A stretch of DNA of 64,000 nucleotides from Labia minor (GCA_963082975.1 OY720348.1:73433719-73497718), one strand, 5' to 3'; shown: positions 1-12,514, counted from the stretch's first letter. The notes: generated from the letters alone by a model not told the origin. Translations and numbers: made by a program.

Positions 1-114
1 GAAACTGCACATGTGTGCACCCTTGATTGTAAGCAAACGCGGCACCAATCTTGCTTTCTGACCCAGCTGGTTCCAATTTCGACACGGAAATTTAAAAAGT
101 CACGTACTTATTGA
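1..114 (+). CDS. Possible 3' end of a coding exon entering from the left edge
   Basis: Frame 1 is open from the first base for 37 codons and ends in TGA at 112-114. The peptide is Cys/His/Thr-rich (for example HVCTLDCKQTRHQSC). The stretch is clearly richer in GC than the AT-rich DNA that starts right after the stop. I do not recognise the protein. With no start or upstream exon in view, this could equally be a chance open frame in a GC-richer island. The opposite strand was checked: a plausible peptide there is closed by TAA with no acceptor in reach. Confidence 0.2.
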   Translation, partial: ETAHVCTLDCKQTRHQSCFLTQLVPISTRKFKKSRTY

Positions 115-1529
115 CCTGCCCTCGTATATATACATTAATACATCATTAATTGAATCTTGAATATAACATATTTATTTTAATCATTAATTATTTATCAAAT
201 ATGCAATGTATAATTATAAATAGATATATTGAGAAAGAGAGGATTTTAAGAAGGAAGAGTTTCCTTTGTCCCTCATAATAGCAAAATATTATTTCATTGG
301 TTTTATAATGAATTTACATTATATGGAGAAAGAGAGAGAGCTTATGTGAAGTAAAAATGTTATGGTATAATAATATTAACAATATACATTTCATTGAGTG
401 AAATTATTATTATTATTATTATATCAATAATATAGTTATTTATTTTATTAAATGAAGTTAAATTGTCATCGAATTAATTAATTATACATATCAGCAAGCT
501 TTTTTTTTCGTTGATGAAAATCTCTGTTAACTTTGAACGAAATTTATATTTATTTATTGATGTTATTATTTTTTAAAGTGAGAAATTGAAAACGAAAATT
601 TCAAGAAGCTATGAAGTAGAAAAAGGTTGATAAGGATTTGTCTGAGTGGCTGTCACACCGATAACCGGGTCGATCCTGGATGGATACCTTTATCCAGGTA
701 ATCCGATCACGGTTCCACTCTCCATCCAATCGTTCTTTTATTTATTTGTCGTCTTTATGATTATTTAGTTGAATTTGCTTCCTCAGCTGGCCGAGTGCCT
801 AATCAAGTGGGCGCCCCGCGGATCACGCGTTCATCTGTTGTCTCCGTTATCCTCCTCCTCCCTCTTGGTATTTTTTTTGCACGATCGTATTCTCCCTCTC
901 CTCGAAACAACGAACAAAGTTATTTTCAGTCTGGTACATACGAAACACGAACATTCACCTTCACAATAGGACAGATCAGTTCCATTTCACATTTCAAATT
1001 CAATTCCCCTTTCGAAAACTCGAAGATTTACTACAATTCAAAAAACATTTCTCTCCCTCCCCCACCAAAAAAAAAGAAAAGATTTGTACAGAACCCCATA
1101 TATATATAACCAATAAGGAAAGTTTGGGTTAATTGCATCCCCTAAGAAAAATCGGGCATTAAATGGACTTCTAAATAGTAAGATAGAAATGTTTTTAGGA
1201 GTAAAAATAAAAACTCAAAATAATGTATTAAAGAAAATTTTCAAAACACAAGATATTTTCTTAAAAAAGGAGAAAACAACACATGTGTTCTATAAGTCGT
1301 ACCATTCTTAAAAGTCGTGAGTTTTTTATGAATGTTACCTATAAACAATACAGCTGACTTAAAAGTATGCCATCAAGACGCTTGAATTAATTTTTTTGAA
1401 TTCAATTTTTGAATGCCAGTGATACGAGTTAGGAAAGGATATGACTTACGCAACCGCGTCCCCTATATATACACTCGCGGACACAAAAAACGGGCCACCT
1501 AATCTTTTTTTTATAAAACTTCACTTATT
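115..1529. other. Noncoding region with a GC-rich island
   Basis: No supported gene. Most is AT-rich simple sequence. A GC-richer island at about 635-870 contains a short inverted repeat near 675-697 (arms CCTGGA and TCCAGG) and a CpG-dense block near 810-835 (GGGCGCCCCGCGG then ACGCGT). Open frames here (769-1109) have no domain character. The island could be a promoter or an untranslated exon of a neighbouring gene; the sequence does not decide. Confidence 0.4.
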
Positions 1530-2225
1530 TCAGAATTTAGACATCTGAATATAATAAAAACGACATAGTAAAAAGGTGCCCAAAATTAGAGAATTTCCAC
1601 GTGCCTTAGTAACCACCTGCATTCTTGTTTTCATTGAAGCAATTAATCGCAATACGAAATCCTGTGGGATATTGTCCCATTCCTTTTCCAAAGCAATTTT
1701 TAACTCAGAAATAAATGACACATTACTACCTCTGACTCAAACTCTACTTTTTAGTTCATCCCAAAGATGTTCTATGGGATTCAGATCCGGGCTGCGTGCA
1801 GGCCACTCTATAGTTCAAATTTTGACTTCTCCAAGATAGCTCTTCACGATTTCTGCACAGTGAGGTTTTGCCTTATCATACATAAACCACATGTTTTCCA
1901 CCATTGAAGCTAGTATATGCGATCCCATGATTTTCAAGCACCGGACGTTAGAACTCTCCTATTATTTGGGTTAACACCTTCATCCATGAAAAAAAGATCT
2001 GTTTTCGCTTCTAAGGATATACCTCTCCTTACCATTATGGATCCTCCTCCGAAACGGACCGTCGCGGTTATCGCTCTCCTGGGAGTCGATAGACTGTTGG
2101 TCTTTTATCGTTGCCGTGGAAACCTATTTTTGATTCATCCGTGAAAAGTACCCATGTCCATCCTCCAGAGTCCATTCCACATGTGCCTGAGCGAATAGTA
2201 GTCTGGCTCTTCTATAGTTAATTAT
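1530..2225 (-). pseudogene. Decayed Tc1-like DDE transposase
   Basis: Read on the minus strand, the Tc1/IS630 transposase landmarks appear in order but in shifting frames with stops. HVEWTLEDG lies near 2175-2150, FRRR followed by KERY near 2055-2025, MYDKAKPHC near 1885-1860, and the hallmark WPARSPDLNPIEHLWDEL near 1800-1745. Next comes a C-terminal stretch (EWDNIPQDFVLRLIASMK) near 1690-1630. The N-terminal DNA-binding half is missing and no convincing terminal inverted repeats were found. It is a truncated, inactive copy on the IS630/Tc1 side of the superfamily, distinct from the mariner fragment at 3523-3969. Confidence 0.75.
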
Positions 2226-3520
2226 ATTACAATTAATAAATTATAATTCAATATTATATTTCGTCTATACCTTCTAGGGATCGATTGAAATATCTATAAA
2301 AATTTTCAAAAGTCTATCTCAATTTAAAGATGATGAAAAATCGATTTCAATATGTCAAAAGAGTGAGACGCCAAGTGAAGTTGAGAAAAACGTTATGATT
2401 ATAAAAATGTAATAAATAATAAATTATAATCGAATGTGATTATTATTGTTTCAAAAACATAGTTTAAATTATAAATAAGAGTGAACTATAATATTTAACA
2501 ATAGTAATTGATCCGAAAAATATTTAATAACTTTTTTTTCTTATTATTATAATAGTATTCTTGATTAATTATATTCATTCTTTTCTTTTCTATGAATATT
2601 TGATTTGAAAATATATACAATTTAAAAGAGGTTACTCATGTTAAAATACCAATTAATATACTATAATCAATAATGCAATATAAAAAATAATTATTTTTGA
2701 CAACCAATTCAATTAAAATTGTTGATAAAAAGACAAAATCAATGAATATATACATTAGGTTTGTATCAAAATAGATACAATACACACTTTTCCAATCGGA
2801 ATTTATAAATCCAAATCGTCCCCACTACTAGTAATTTTTCCTATGGGAATTTGGATGCTATCTATTTTCGATAGAACGAACGCTTCGTCTATGGAATCTC
2901 TTTTTCTCTCTCGGTATATCCTTCCAATTAGTTGGATCTGAATTCGAATGAAAATGGATTCCTTACTTCAATGAAGGAGATGAATACCGAATGGCAAATT
3001 TGGTAGGAGAGGACAGGAGTAAGCAAGCAAGGCCAGAGCAAAGGTGAAAGGTCAAGGGCACGACGGCGCACGACGGCCACCATGGAGACTGTCGCTGTCG
3101 CTGTCGGCCACCAGCCAACCCACCGTTGACAAAATCTTGCTCCGCTCTCTGCAACCTATGCAATAGGAAGGAGCCGAGGAGGGGAGGGGGATGATGCCGT
3201 TTGTTGCTTTTCTAGCCTCAGCCATTTACTTAATTATAAATTTAGACATCAACACAGGAATCTTTGACATAACCGGTTACGTTGCAAAGATCCTCTTCAT
3301 CCAACCCCTTAAATTCCGTTCCATTTCGATTTTTTTTAGCAATGTTAACATTTTTCTAAAAATATTTTTGATAACAACTTTTCATGTAATATGAAAATTT
3401 TAATTCATCTATTTTATTAATTTTTAATATCACACACATTTTAACATGGAAAATAAAATTCTTTGTAAGAAAAATTTGGACCAAAAAAAGTGAAAATCGC
3501 AAAAATAATGGCGGAGATTG
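2226..3520. other. Noncoding region, AT-rich with a GC-rich island at about 2990-3195
   Basis: No supported gene. The island at 2990-3195 contains CACGACGG repeats, a GTCGCT direct repeat and a purine-rich GGAGGGGAGG block. Open frames across it on both strands show no recognisable domain. It may be regulatory or an untranslated exon. Confidence 0.35.
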
Positions 3521-3522
3521 TA

Positions 3523-3969
3523 CGAGGGTCATTCAACAAGTACTTAGCCTCACCGCCCGATGGCGCTGCTATCACAAAAGAGTTTTACCACTATGTAGTA
3601 CAGTCTTTGGAAGCGAGCGTGTCGATCAGTTTTACAAGAATGGAAAAAGAACAATCTCGTTCGGTCATTAGATTCTTATTTTTGAAAGGGAAAACGATGA
3701 GCGAAATCAAAGATCGCTTGGATGCTGTGTACGGTGACTTTTCTCCTTCGATGGCGACCGTCAAAAATTGGCACGATATTGTTCTTTTTCCATTTTTGTA
3801 CAACGGATCGACACGCTCGCTTCCAAAGGCTGTCAAAACAAAACTAGTGAAGGGAATTGACTGAAACTTTGACAGTAGGCTAGTAAAAGAATGTACTACA
3901 TGATAGTAAAACTTTTGTGTTAGCAGCGCCATCGGGCGGTGAGGCTAAGTACTTGTTGAATGACCCTCG
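3523..3969 (+). mobile_element. Foldback mariner derivative with long inverted arms and TA target duplication
   Basis: The element starts CGAGGGTCATTCAAC (3523) and ends with its reverse complement (3969). It is flanked on both sides by TA (3521-3522 and 3970-3971), the target duplication of Tc1/mariner elements. The first roughly 80 bases of each arm match closely. The left arm continues into the start of a mariner transposase (3642-3770, plus: RSVIRFLFLKGKTMSEIK, then MATVKNW), the N-terminal helix-turn-helix region. The right arm, read inwards on the minus strand, carries the same subterminal sequence and again the start of the transposase (GAATGGAAAAAGAAC-like, about 3797-3780). The left arm lacks about 60 bases present in the right. 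The element is therefore two mariner 5' ends joined head to head and cannot make transposase. Confidence 0.85.
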
Positions 3970-3971
3970 TA

Positions 3972-6900
3972 TAAGAAGAAATAGCATCATTTCTTCAAAC
4001 ATAGTTTAAGTTATAAGATCGAGTCACGTGGCTTGAATAGGTGAGGAAAGGTTGATGAGAAAATTGTTTACAGGGAAACCAATTATGACTAGCGGGTAAA
4101 ACGAAAATGGAATTAGAAGAAGATAGGATTTGGATGATAATGATAATGGACTCAGTTTAAGGACGGTTGAAAAAATAAAATTGCTTGGATCTGGAACATT
4201 CTAGTTCTAGTGCCACAAAAATAGATAATAAAATAAAAATTTCTATCATTCAAATAATAGTAAAAAGTGCTATATTATAAATAGGATCCTTTTAACACAA
4301 CCAAATGATTACAATATTTTTAAAAAAATACTCTCTTAAAAGACTAATTTGTTTCAATTCACAATGTATTCTATAATGTTCAATTAAATTTGATATTCCT
4401 ACATGCTGGGATTTACCTATTAAAATTGGAAATAAAATGATTCAACTCCCCTTTGGCATCGTTTTGATAATAACTTTTCAACTAGAATGAAAATTTTAAT
4501 TCACCAGAAAAAATTTTGACAAAATAAATTATTTATTTATTCATAACGTTTAGACTATACTTAAACGTAATTTAAAGATGTTTTTTTTTACTTTTTGGTT
4601 CTCAGTTACAAAACTAATCACATTTAAATTTATTTTTTGCACAATGTTTGGGGGCACGTGCCCCCCCCCCCCTCTTAAATTCATTCAAGTTTCTCATTCG
4701 ATTTTATTGAAAAGCAACAAATCCCCTATTATATTCCAATTATTCTATTTTAGTGCAAGTTCAATTTTTAATTTTTTTTTTTAAATTTGTTTGATTCTTG
4801 AAAACAACCTGAATGTTGTTATCATTGAATCGGTGCAATTGGACGTGTAATATCAATGATGGAGATTTCTTGGAAATTTAGAGAATAACATACTTGTTTA
4901 CGTTCTCATTTTCATATAAATTATTGCGCATCATTTAATAAACAATCATCCCCAACCAATCATGTTGATTAAGCAAAATGTCACCTTGATAAGTTATGGG
5001 ACAAGTGATTGGTTGAGCAGACCAAGAGGACATCCACCATCTTCATTAAAAATAAAATTATAAAACTTTTAGGAGAGATAAATCAATCGATGTTACTCTT
5101 AGAATAAAATATAGAAGTAATAGATTGAATCAACCCCCTTGGATCTATTTAAATTAACCAATTATTATTATTAGTATTAGTATATTTATAATCTTTGTAC
5201 ATGAAAACGAATAAAATAACAGAATGCATTTTCTTGTCGATATAATAATTGGAATATATAATAATATGTTTATTTATTTTATATTTTTAAATCATTTTTT
5301 TCACTATTTCAATATTAAATATTAATCTATTATTCTTAAAATTCTACGAACATTTGATAGAATTAACATTGGAGCTGCAAGAGAGAGAAAGGGTTATCAA
5401 TACATAGTGTATTAACGCCAATGGAAATTCAAAAAGGCCGAGGACTGCAATTAATCTTATTAATAAATATTTAAAATGTCGAAATACCTTGAAAGTACTT
5501 TCATATAAATATTATTCCAATTATAATTATTATTGATTTATTTAATCATTTTTTATTAAATCCATCAGGCAAAATAAATGTTTCTATTTAGTAAGAATGA
5601 TAAGAATGAATTGGATTATATCATTGATAGCGATTTAATTATAGATAATTAAATATGTAAATAATACAACCCACTCGATGGGGTTTTACTGACCACTCCA
5701 ATTCTTATGCAATCAAAAATTATTGGCACAGAAGGGAAGATGTGTCAAGTGTAAAAAATGGTTTTTAAAGCTGTAAACATTCAATTACCAATATTAATAA
5801 TAAGCCCCTTCTAATTGTATGATAAATAAAAAAATATTTTCTAAATCAATACATATTCGAGTATATACGAGTACAATATATATTATATATATTCGTTTTG
5901 TAGATTGGTTTCTAAAAAATCTAAATTATCCCTTCACTTACAAATTATAATTCCAAATTCTGCTTCTTCTAATTAGAATTAATTTAATGATAAATTAAAT
6001 AAAATCCAAAGAAGATTTTATCCAGCTATGTTATTCTTTCTCTGTTGAATGTCATTTTTGACCCAATGTCTATTCATCCTATTATTCCAGGTCATTGGAT
6101 ATAATTGCGAAAACCCTTATCGCTTCGTTCTCTTCTTCCATCCAATCCCTATGCATCCCCAAATGGTCCCCACCTACAAAACTTGATTCATAAATGTATA
6201 TTTATAGTAGATTCATTTATAAACTCTAAAGTAAATTTGTTATAATATATAAAAAAAATTTATAAAATTTTACTAAAATATATTCGATTCATGTATTAAA
6301 TCGTTTCATTTTATTATAATATACTATTATTATAAAACAAACGAACAAATTAAAAATGTTTAATTATAAGGATCACACGCATTCATTTAACATCAAATCA
6401 TACAGGGCAAGAATGATTGTATTTATTTATTTATTCCTTTTATTATTTCATTTCTATTCTAAGTAAGTACCTTTAAGAAATAATATAAAAATAGGAGATG
6501 AACCAAAATAATAATTTATTTTTCTTCAAAAACTTTTAAAAAAGGCGTTTTTTTTAGATAGAATTAAATATATATTATATATATATATATAATGAAGAAA
6601 TTGATGATATTTGATTATTTTTACATAATGACAGGTTTTAAATATTTATTACTCAAAATTTTGAAGGTGAGGGAGGATAAAAAATCATAAATTATAGTTC
6701 ATTCAATGATTCAAAAAATTAATAAAAAAAAAAAAATAAAACCATCTATTATGTTATATCTGATGGAATTTTATTAAAATATTGAAGTTCTAAATAAAAA
6801 TTGTCTAAGTTTAATAAATTAAATTTTGAAAGAAAAATAAAACAACAAAACATAAAAAATTATTTTATTTAATTATTTATTGTATTTATATGAAAGTTAT

Positions 6901-7094
6901 TTATCAATTTAGAATAAATAAATCTTTGATTGAAAAAAAAAAAAAGAAGAGCAAGAAAATTTATTTAAAATTTTTCATTCTATTTATTCCTATAAAATGA
7001 ATGAATAGCAAATGAAGAGTAAATTGATAAAAATGCAATTGTTACTAGAAAGGGTAAATTGGGTATGATCAAAGGAATACGTTGTTATGAGTAC
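3972..7094. other. Intergenic AT-rich region
   Basis: No gene or domain-like frame seen on either strand. It contains a C-tract in GGGGGCACGTGCCCCCC near 4652-4672 (a CACGTG E-box core flanked by a palindromic G/C run). Two opposed CCAAT boxes lie near 4953-5020 (CCAACCAATCA and TGATTGGTTG). The rest is A/T simple sequence. Confidence 0.4.
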
Positions 7095-7259
7095 CTGCAT
7101 GAGCGGAAGGGCGCCGGTAACTTTTTGCAGTTGAGGTACATTGTCATAGGCCATTTCATGGATGGGTGAGAGATTGAAGCTAGAGGCCCAGGACATGATA
7201 CAGACGGGGATGTTTGGGGTTGGTTCGCCGAGTGGTGTTGAAGCTTTGCCTGTGATCAG
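7095..7259 (-). CDS. Putative coding exon of an unidentified gene
   Basis: On the minus strand, 55 codons lie between a plausible acceptor (CGCACTCAG at 7260-7268) and a donor (CAG/GTACTC at 7095/7094), phase 0 at both ends. The peptide includes GKASTPLGEPTPNIPV, SWASSFNLSPIHEMAYD and VPQLQKVTGALPLMQ, with no stop. The block is far richer in GC and CpG than its flanks, as expected for selected sequence. The frame stays open further upstream to 7349, but only a TTG lies at its start, so I prefer an internal exon; an initiating exon using the upstream part is possible. I do not recognise the protein. Other exons would lie on the minus strand either side; none could be supported. Confidence 0.4.
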
Positions 7260-7268
7260 CTGAGTGCG

Positions 7269-8499
7269 AATGAGTGCGAAGGAGCGCAAAGAGCAGAACC
7301 GCGCAGCCTCCCAATCTCGGTATCCCGCCGTTCCCCGCACATCAGCCAATACGAAAACCCTTCGATGCTACTTACTACCCCTTCCCTCCCTTTAACAATA
7401 AATTCCCATTCCCAGATCCAATTCGACACTACCTTAAGAAATTTTCAAAACAAAAGAAATCACTTCTTTCATTGATATAATTTTTTCCATTTTTAAATAA
7501 AATGAAAAATTCCAATGATAATATTATAGGAATGAAAATGTAATGAAATATATATAAGTATATCAAATATCACATATATATAAAGGATAGGAAATTAAAT
7601 TTTAATTTTCTTTTTCTTTTTATGATTTAATTAAAATATCAGCAACAGAGCCGCCCCAGCATTTACAGGTCCCAGAATAAATTGGAGATTACATACATTA
7701 ACACTTAACTTTTCTCAAACCTATTTTTACAAATGATTAAACAAAAAGTGTAAAAACAAAAGTTTCAGTATTTGGCGTCTATTTTATTTAGTTTTATAAA
7801 TTATTACTTTTCTTTACTTATAATTAAGCAAAAAATTTTATTTGTTCATTGCAATAATTTCAAATTTTTATTTTATTTATGAGGTGCTCATTCGTTGATA
7901 ATTCAATGAATGATATTTATAATAACCTAAAGAAACTTTCTTGTTTTAAATCCAAACTCGCTATTAAATAAGAAAACGAAATCGGTACATTTTTCCAGTC
8001 TACTCTACAATTCTACTATAAAATGATGTTTGACATTACAATACCAATGATTACCATATGTTAATTTTAAGAGATTCTGCTTTAAGTAACGACGAGGTTG
8101 TTTACAATGAAACCATGATTGGATGATTGTGATGGATTCTCTTGGTGTGATTGCACAAGTTAACCAGGTGACTCTTTGCTAAGAAATTAGTCCCTCCGAT
8201 GTAATCTCACCAAATTCATTCATTTCATCATTTCAATTTAATTGAATTAAATTATCGTATTGAAAAATCAAATGCACTAACCGATTTGGATGAACAATAA
8301 AAAAATAAACTAAGAAATAATAATAATAAAATATCTGTGAATATATATTTTCTATTACTATATTTGATATGTAAAGTAATCGATTTTCCCCATTGCTTCT
8401 ATTTTTTTGTTTTGATTTATTTTTTGTTGTCCATCCAAAAATCAGGTTAGTAAACAATCCCATTGGATAGGACTGAATTCGAATAAATAAATAATTTCA
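7269..8499. other. Noncoding region between the unidentified exon and the BCKDHB leader
   Basis: No gene supported. AT-rich, with a somewhat more complex block at 8040-8200 that contains CAGGTG and TGTTTAC motifs. This block could be regulatory, but motif presence alone is weak evidence. Confidence 0.35.
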
Positions 8500-8724
8500 A
8501 TGGACAATGAACATTCGATAAGTTACATAATAAGTAATCCCTCGCCCCCTCCCTTCTCTCTCTCCTCTCTACGACTGTAATATTACATAAAACTCACAAA
8601 GCGCACTCCGGTGGCGTCTTGAATAAACCATCGTCTTATCAGCCACGAGGTTATTATCAGCTCAGAAGCTGAGCGCACATGAATTAAACCCAATCACACG
8701 TTTTGACACACCAACAAAACCAAA
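8500..8724 (+). promoter_or_regulatory. Likely promoter and 5' leader of BCKDHB
   Basis: The bases directly upstream of the BCKDHB ATG are less AT-rich than their surroundings. They contain a CT-rich tract (8541-8570), CpG-containing sequence (8600-8640) and a short palindrome GCTCAGAAGCTGAGC (8660-8674). A minimal upstream ORF, ATG AAT TAA, lies at 8679-8687, 37 bases before the start codon. The transcription start cannot be placed from sequence. Confidence 0.4.
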
Positions 8725-11700
8725 ATGCATTGGAAATCGATCAGTAATCTTTTAACCAAAACAAACAAGAAGATTCTTTTCAAGCGACATATCCATTTTA
8801 ATTATTATAAAGAAAAAGTGAATGCAGGTGAGAAATTAAATACTCCATCCAAAATAAGGATCAATGATATATTTATTTTATTTATTAATCTTGATTTATT
8901 TTTTTACCAGAACCAAAAACTAGTATGAATTTATTTCAATCTATTAATAATGCATTGGATTCGGTATTAAAAAATGAGCCATCCGCTGGTAAGTTATTTT
9001 ATTTTTATTATCGATCTATCTATCTATCTATCTATCTATCTATATATATATATATATATATATATATTGATATATATATATATTATTTTGTTTAAAGTAT
9101 AAATTTAAAAATGAAAAAATAATCAATTACTTAAAAATGATTATAATTTATTATAAAATATATTTATTGAAATAGTATATAAATTTATATGATAAAGTTA
9201 ATATAGATAAAAAGTCATATAATAAATGAATATTTTTAGTTATATTTGGCGAGGACGTGGCCTTCGGTGGGGTGTTTCGTTGTACTGTGGAATTACAAAA
9301 AAAATATGGAAAAGATCGGGTATTTAATACTCCACTTTGTGAACAGGGAATCGCCGGTTTTGGAATTGGCATAGCGAATACGGGGGCAATTGCAATCGCT
9401 GAAATGCAATTTGCCGATTATATGTTTCCAGCTTTTGACCAGGTAGCTACCATTTATTTTCATTGAACATTGGAAATGGTCCCATTGGATAGAATGGAAT
9501 GAATTCGGTTGCTTGATGTCGAGAGAAAAAAGAAAGAAAGAATTGGCGACCTCAGTCGGAGCAGCACAAACCTCCAGTTGACCCCTTGCCCCTCCCAACC
9601 CCTCCCTCCTTCCTCTCTTTCGTTCATTGGAATGATAAGCCCTTTTAACCTTGCCAATAGCTCAACACGTTACAATATCTTGTTTCGATAGCCATCCCAA
9701 ACACACGATTATCCGATTTCATTCTTGAATTCATTTCTTGAAATCCTTACATAACCTCTACCTAGATAACAATCACCATTCTAAATCAACGATAAATATT
9801 CAATAATTCTTTCTAGTAAATGGAACTCGGAATTATTTTACTTTAATCAATTCAATCCTATCTACATATTCATTCTTATTCATTGATTTCCATTGAAAAT
9901 ACATCGATTCGTTTTGGATCGAATTTAATCTTTATGTTAAATAAGTATTGTTAAGTCAATTAGATCGATATTATTTTATTAATATTTATTTTAAATATAG
10001 TGTATTTTTTATTAGAAAGTGAATCTATGCATTCCAGTGGGTACTTAGAATAAGCCTAGGTTTTATTAATGATATTTCGCAAAACAAGATGAGTTCTAAA
10101 TGAATAGCTTCATTGTAAAAAAAATCGATTAGTTGTTAATTATGATGTTAAATTAAATTAAGTGTTTATTTTATGTAAAGCCTTAATTGCATTAAGTAAT
10201 TTTTTGTTTATTTTTTTATCAACAAAAACAAAATATACGAGCATTTAACTTTATAACTTATTGATGATTTGAATTCTGTTTAGAAGTGAGAGATGAATGC
10301 GTTTTCACTCAAAAAAATAAAATTTAACTATTTTATTTATAAATGAATATAAATCTATTTCAACATTATACATAATTAATAAATTACACTTCCAATTTTA
10401 TATTAATTATTTATTCTGATTTATTAAATACCCCTGGTGGTATATATAGATCAAAAAGTTAAAAAACAAAAAGGTTTAAAATTTTTATTGTAAGATGACA
10501 TTTTATTCTATTCGATATATAAATAAAATAATTCATTCAATTAAATTTAAAAAAATTATTGGTACTTATATAGAAAAATTTATATATTTAGGTATTTTAG
10601 TTAAATATAAATAGCCGAATTCTTTTAATAAGATAAATTTCTATAAAAAAAATTAAAATAATTCTATAGAATAATAAATATAAATATCACTTAAATAAAT
10701 TATTATATTATAAAAATATATATATTTATAAAAGTATATTACATATAAATTATTTATATTTAATTTATAATTCTCTTGTCTCATTCATTACTGATTAGTG
10801 TGTTATCTTATATATAAAATTCTCGTGTCACAAAACTTTAAATTATACTCCTCCGAAACGGCTGGACCGATTCTTATGAAATTTTTTATGCATATTCAGT
10901 AGGTCTCGGGGCATGTCAGACTTCTTTTATTAAACCGCTAATTGCTAAGGTGTGTCCAGGGGGTGCTAATTAATTAAAAATAGTTTAGTTACCATACTAG
11001 ATCATAGAGGCGCTGGTGGCGAAAATTTGACATGTATATATATCGTAATAGAAGGCTTGCAAACAAAAGTGGCTCATGGGTGAACCGTCTAAGGCGTTAT
11101 CTTATGTCTTTGCACCCTCAGTTCGAAACTCGCAAAGGCACATTTTTTTTTTTAAGTATTATATATTTTTTTTACAAATTTATTAATTTTTATTATTATT
11201 TTAATATTTTATTAAATTATTTTATTTTATTAAATTAATAATTATGTCAATTAATTTGTTGTGCATAAATAAACATATATAAAAAACTATATGATTAATT
11301 GAAATATTGTAAATATTAGAAAAATAAAAATAAAAATATAAATATTAAAAACATCTTTTTTATTGTATTCTTTGCGCTACTAAATGACAACATGTGTTTA
11401 TATCAAATTTTTAAAAATTAATTTCTGCGGTTATTGATTAGATATTATTAAAATTTATAGTCTATGAACAGAAATGAAAAATTCTGAAGTCACTTTTGGA
11501 TTCTAGAGGACATGAAACGCGAATATACGCAAAAAAATTTAAATTCTGAGCAATGTGTAGATAAAATTTTTTTTATATATATATTGATATTGACAATATC
11601 TCAATTGATCTTATTGGTCTTTTAAACTTTGAAAACATTCACATTACGGCTATAATTTAATACTATTAATTTTTAAGATTATGTGAGTAAATCATTTTAA

Positions 11701-12478
11701 TTAAGAAAATTTGATCTCATAATTGGATTTTCACGTAAGGTTTTAATATATATTTTTTAATATTATTTTTAAAGTAGTTTAGTGTTATGCTAATTTCTTT
11801 ATATTTTATTTTTATTTTGTTTACTTTGTTTTTTTTTAAATAAATTAATAACATTTAAAGTAGCATAAAAAAATTAATCGAAGCAGGAAAAGTGATGGGG
11901 TTTGAAATTAATAGTGATAAGACAAAATAATTAGTATCAGAGAGAACAATATTTACAAAGAATTTAAATCGAGGTTGCAATCGGGAAATTATTATCAAAG
12001 GGGATCAAAATTAAAATATATAAAACAATTATTTTTTCTGTTGTATTATATGGGTGGGAGGCATGGTCTATAACCCTGGGAGATGAGAGTAGATTCAGAG
12101 TATTTGAGAATAGGATTCTTCCCCGCATTTATGGGCCAAAGAAAGATGAGGACACCGGGGAATGGCGGAGACTGCATAACAAGGAATTGCATGACCTCTA
12201 TGCATCTCTAGATATAGGTCATAAAATAGAGAAGGCTGGGATCGGCAGGGCACATGGCTAGAATGGGAGAGGTAAAATATATTGGTGGGGAGTTCGATTG
12301 GAAAACGTCCGTTTGGAAGACCAATTGTGAACAGGGTTGACAATGTAGGAAGGAACGTGAGAGAGATGGGACAGGATAGGAGTTAGATGGTTATAGCTCA
12401 GAATAGGGACACTTGGGGGTACAGGGGGCGGAGCCCCCGTCTAGGTGTGCAAAGCGCCTTCGGCGCTCGGAGCAGCTA

Positions 12479-12514
<36 letters not shown>

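Larger units (their letters stand above)
10806..12479 (+). mobile_element. Nonautonomous Helitron carrying a LINE fragment
   Basis: The left end TCTTATATATAAAATTCTCG, followed by the CTCCGAAACGGCTGGACCGA block, is a widespread arthropod Helitron 5' end. The right end is CTAG (12476-12479), preceded by the GC hairpin GCGCCTTCGGCGC (12454-12466). The element sits between A (10805) and T (12480), the A/T target expected for Helitrons, with no target duplication. It is 1674 bp long and encodes no Rep or helicase, so it is nonautonomous. Inside are a tRNA-like block (11069-11134) and the 3' part of a LINE reverse-transcriptase gene (about 11865-12405). It lies in BCKDHB intron 3. Confidence 0.85.

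Noticed and set aside
635..700. Possible tRNA gene (GGGTCGATCC resembles a B box)
   Set aside because: No A box at the right distance and no cloverleaf folding; the matching bases mostly form a separate small hairpin.
2963..3163. Arg/Gly-rich minus-strand frame
   Set aside because: Simple repeats of the CACGACGG and GTCGCT type explain it; no homologue recognised.
3591..3932. 113-codon minus-strand open frame across the mariner element
   Set aside because: It runs antisense through the foldback arms and has no transposase signature; the recognisable transposase start is on the plus strand of the left arm.
7260..7349. N-terminal extension of the unidentified exon to a start at 7349
   Set aside because: The codon at the start is TTG, not ATG, and a plausible acceptor lies at 7260-7268, so the extension is not needed.
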